DNA of 64,000 nt, taken from the NCBI RefSeq assembly GCF_016632365.1, contig NZ_JAEPBH010000010.1, forward strand, positions 32,956-96,955, given 5' to 3'. The position numbers were made by a program, and so were the translations under genes. Each line of letters starts with the position of its first letter. The first letter of the stretch is position 1. This document shows, piece after piece, positions 63,883-64,000 of the stretch. The notes beneath the pieces were generated by a model. It was not told where the DNA came from. It did no database searches and saw nothing but the letters and a program-made list of their open reading frames with translations. The stretch is from Tenebrionibacter intestinalis. GTDB taxonomy: Bacteria; Pseudomonadota; Gammaproteobacteria; Enterobacterales; Enterobacteriaceae.

Positions 63883-64000
63883 CCAATGTCATTGTATTTA
63901 AAATATTTTTTGGTACGCGATTGATTCTCTTAGTGCCAATCAATAGTATCATTGACAGTTCCCCGCGTAAGCGCTGAGGAATCCCCAGTAATGGGCGGGT
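63883..64000. other. AT-rich tail beyond the IS fragments
   Basis: 118 bases with no gene. The first 70 are AT-rich. The last 40 (ttccccgcgtaagcgctgag onward) have a loose likeness to a type I-E CRISPR repeat but occur once only before the window ends. Confidence 0.4.

Noticed and set aside
63958..63990. CRISPR-like sequence (ttccccgcgtaagcg...)
   Set aside because: A single loose match to a type I-E repeat with no second copy in the window; the repeat-spacer pattern cannot be shown.

Overview
This 64-kb window is chromosomal DNA from a gammaproteobacterium of the family Enterobacteriaceae. Almost every gene has a close E. coli counterpart of nearly the same length. The gene order follows, on the reverse strand, the E. 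coli segment from pflB through serS-rarA-lolA-ftsK-lrp, trxB-cydDC-aat-infA, clpAS-cspD-macAB, aqpZ-hcp-poxB, artPIQM-artJ, rimK-nfsA, ybjL-rybB and deoR-dacC to bssR. Coding GC looks about 55-60 percent. The genus cannot be fixed from the sequence alone. Identifications rest on recalled family sequences and motifs, not on searches.

Layout. 1-5.3 kb: pyruvate formate-lyase (pflB), its activase (pflA) and the MFS gene ycaD. 6-13.4 kb, minus strand: serS, rarA, lolA and ftsK, with an SOS box ahead of ftsK. 13.4-20.2 kb: lrp, then divergently trxB, cydDC, aat and infA. 20.7-28.9 kb: clpA-clpS, cspD, macAB and ybjD. 29.3-39.2 kb: aqpZ, lysO, the NO/redox pair hcp-hcr, then poxB, ltaE, ybjT and ybjS. 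39.4-46.8 kb: amiD-ybjQ, ybjP, the ArgR-controlled arginine transporter artPIQM plus artJ, and rlmC. 46.9-52.8 kb: ybjO, a potI remnant, ybjN, rimK, nfsA, ybjM and ybjL. 52.8-62.7 kb: the sigma-E small RNA rybB, ybjJ, ybjI, mdfA, ybjG, deoR, dacC, yliI and bssR. 62.8-63.9 kb: two broken insertion sequences mark the end of the conserved block.

Compared with E. coli the backbone is eroded. dmsABC/ycaC, tRNA gene serW, ybjX, potFGH and nearly all of potI, ybjC, grxA, ybjK, ybjH and gstB are not at their usual places. The potI remnant is an unusually clear scar: the last residues of the protein are still readable behind a nonsense codon.

The most unusual structure is a 141-bp repeat with imperfect terminal inverted repeats and three internal hairpins. 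It is present as three full copies of identical length (5826-5966, 20528-20668, 44534-44674) and one remnant (27171-27191). All four lie directly against the stem of a Rho-independent terminator, and in two cases the whole stem is duplicated on both sides. It looks like a non-autonomous mobile element that targets terminators.

Functionally the window combines anaerobic and micro-aerobic energy metabolism (pflBA, cydDC, hcp-hcr, poxB), envelope biogenesis and efflux (lolA, macAB, mdfA, dacC, amiD, ybjG), protein quality control (clpAS, aat, infA) and amino-acid transport (artPIQMJ, lysO).
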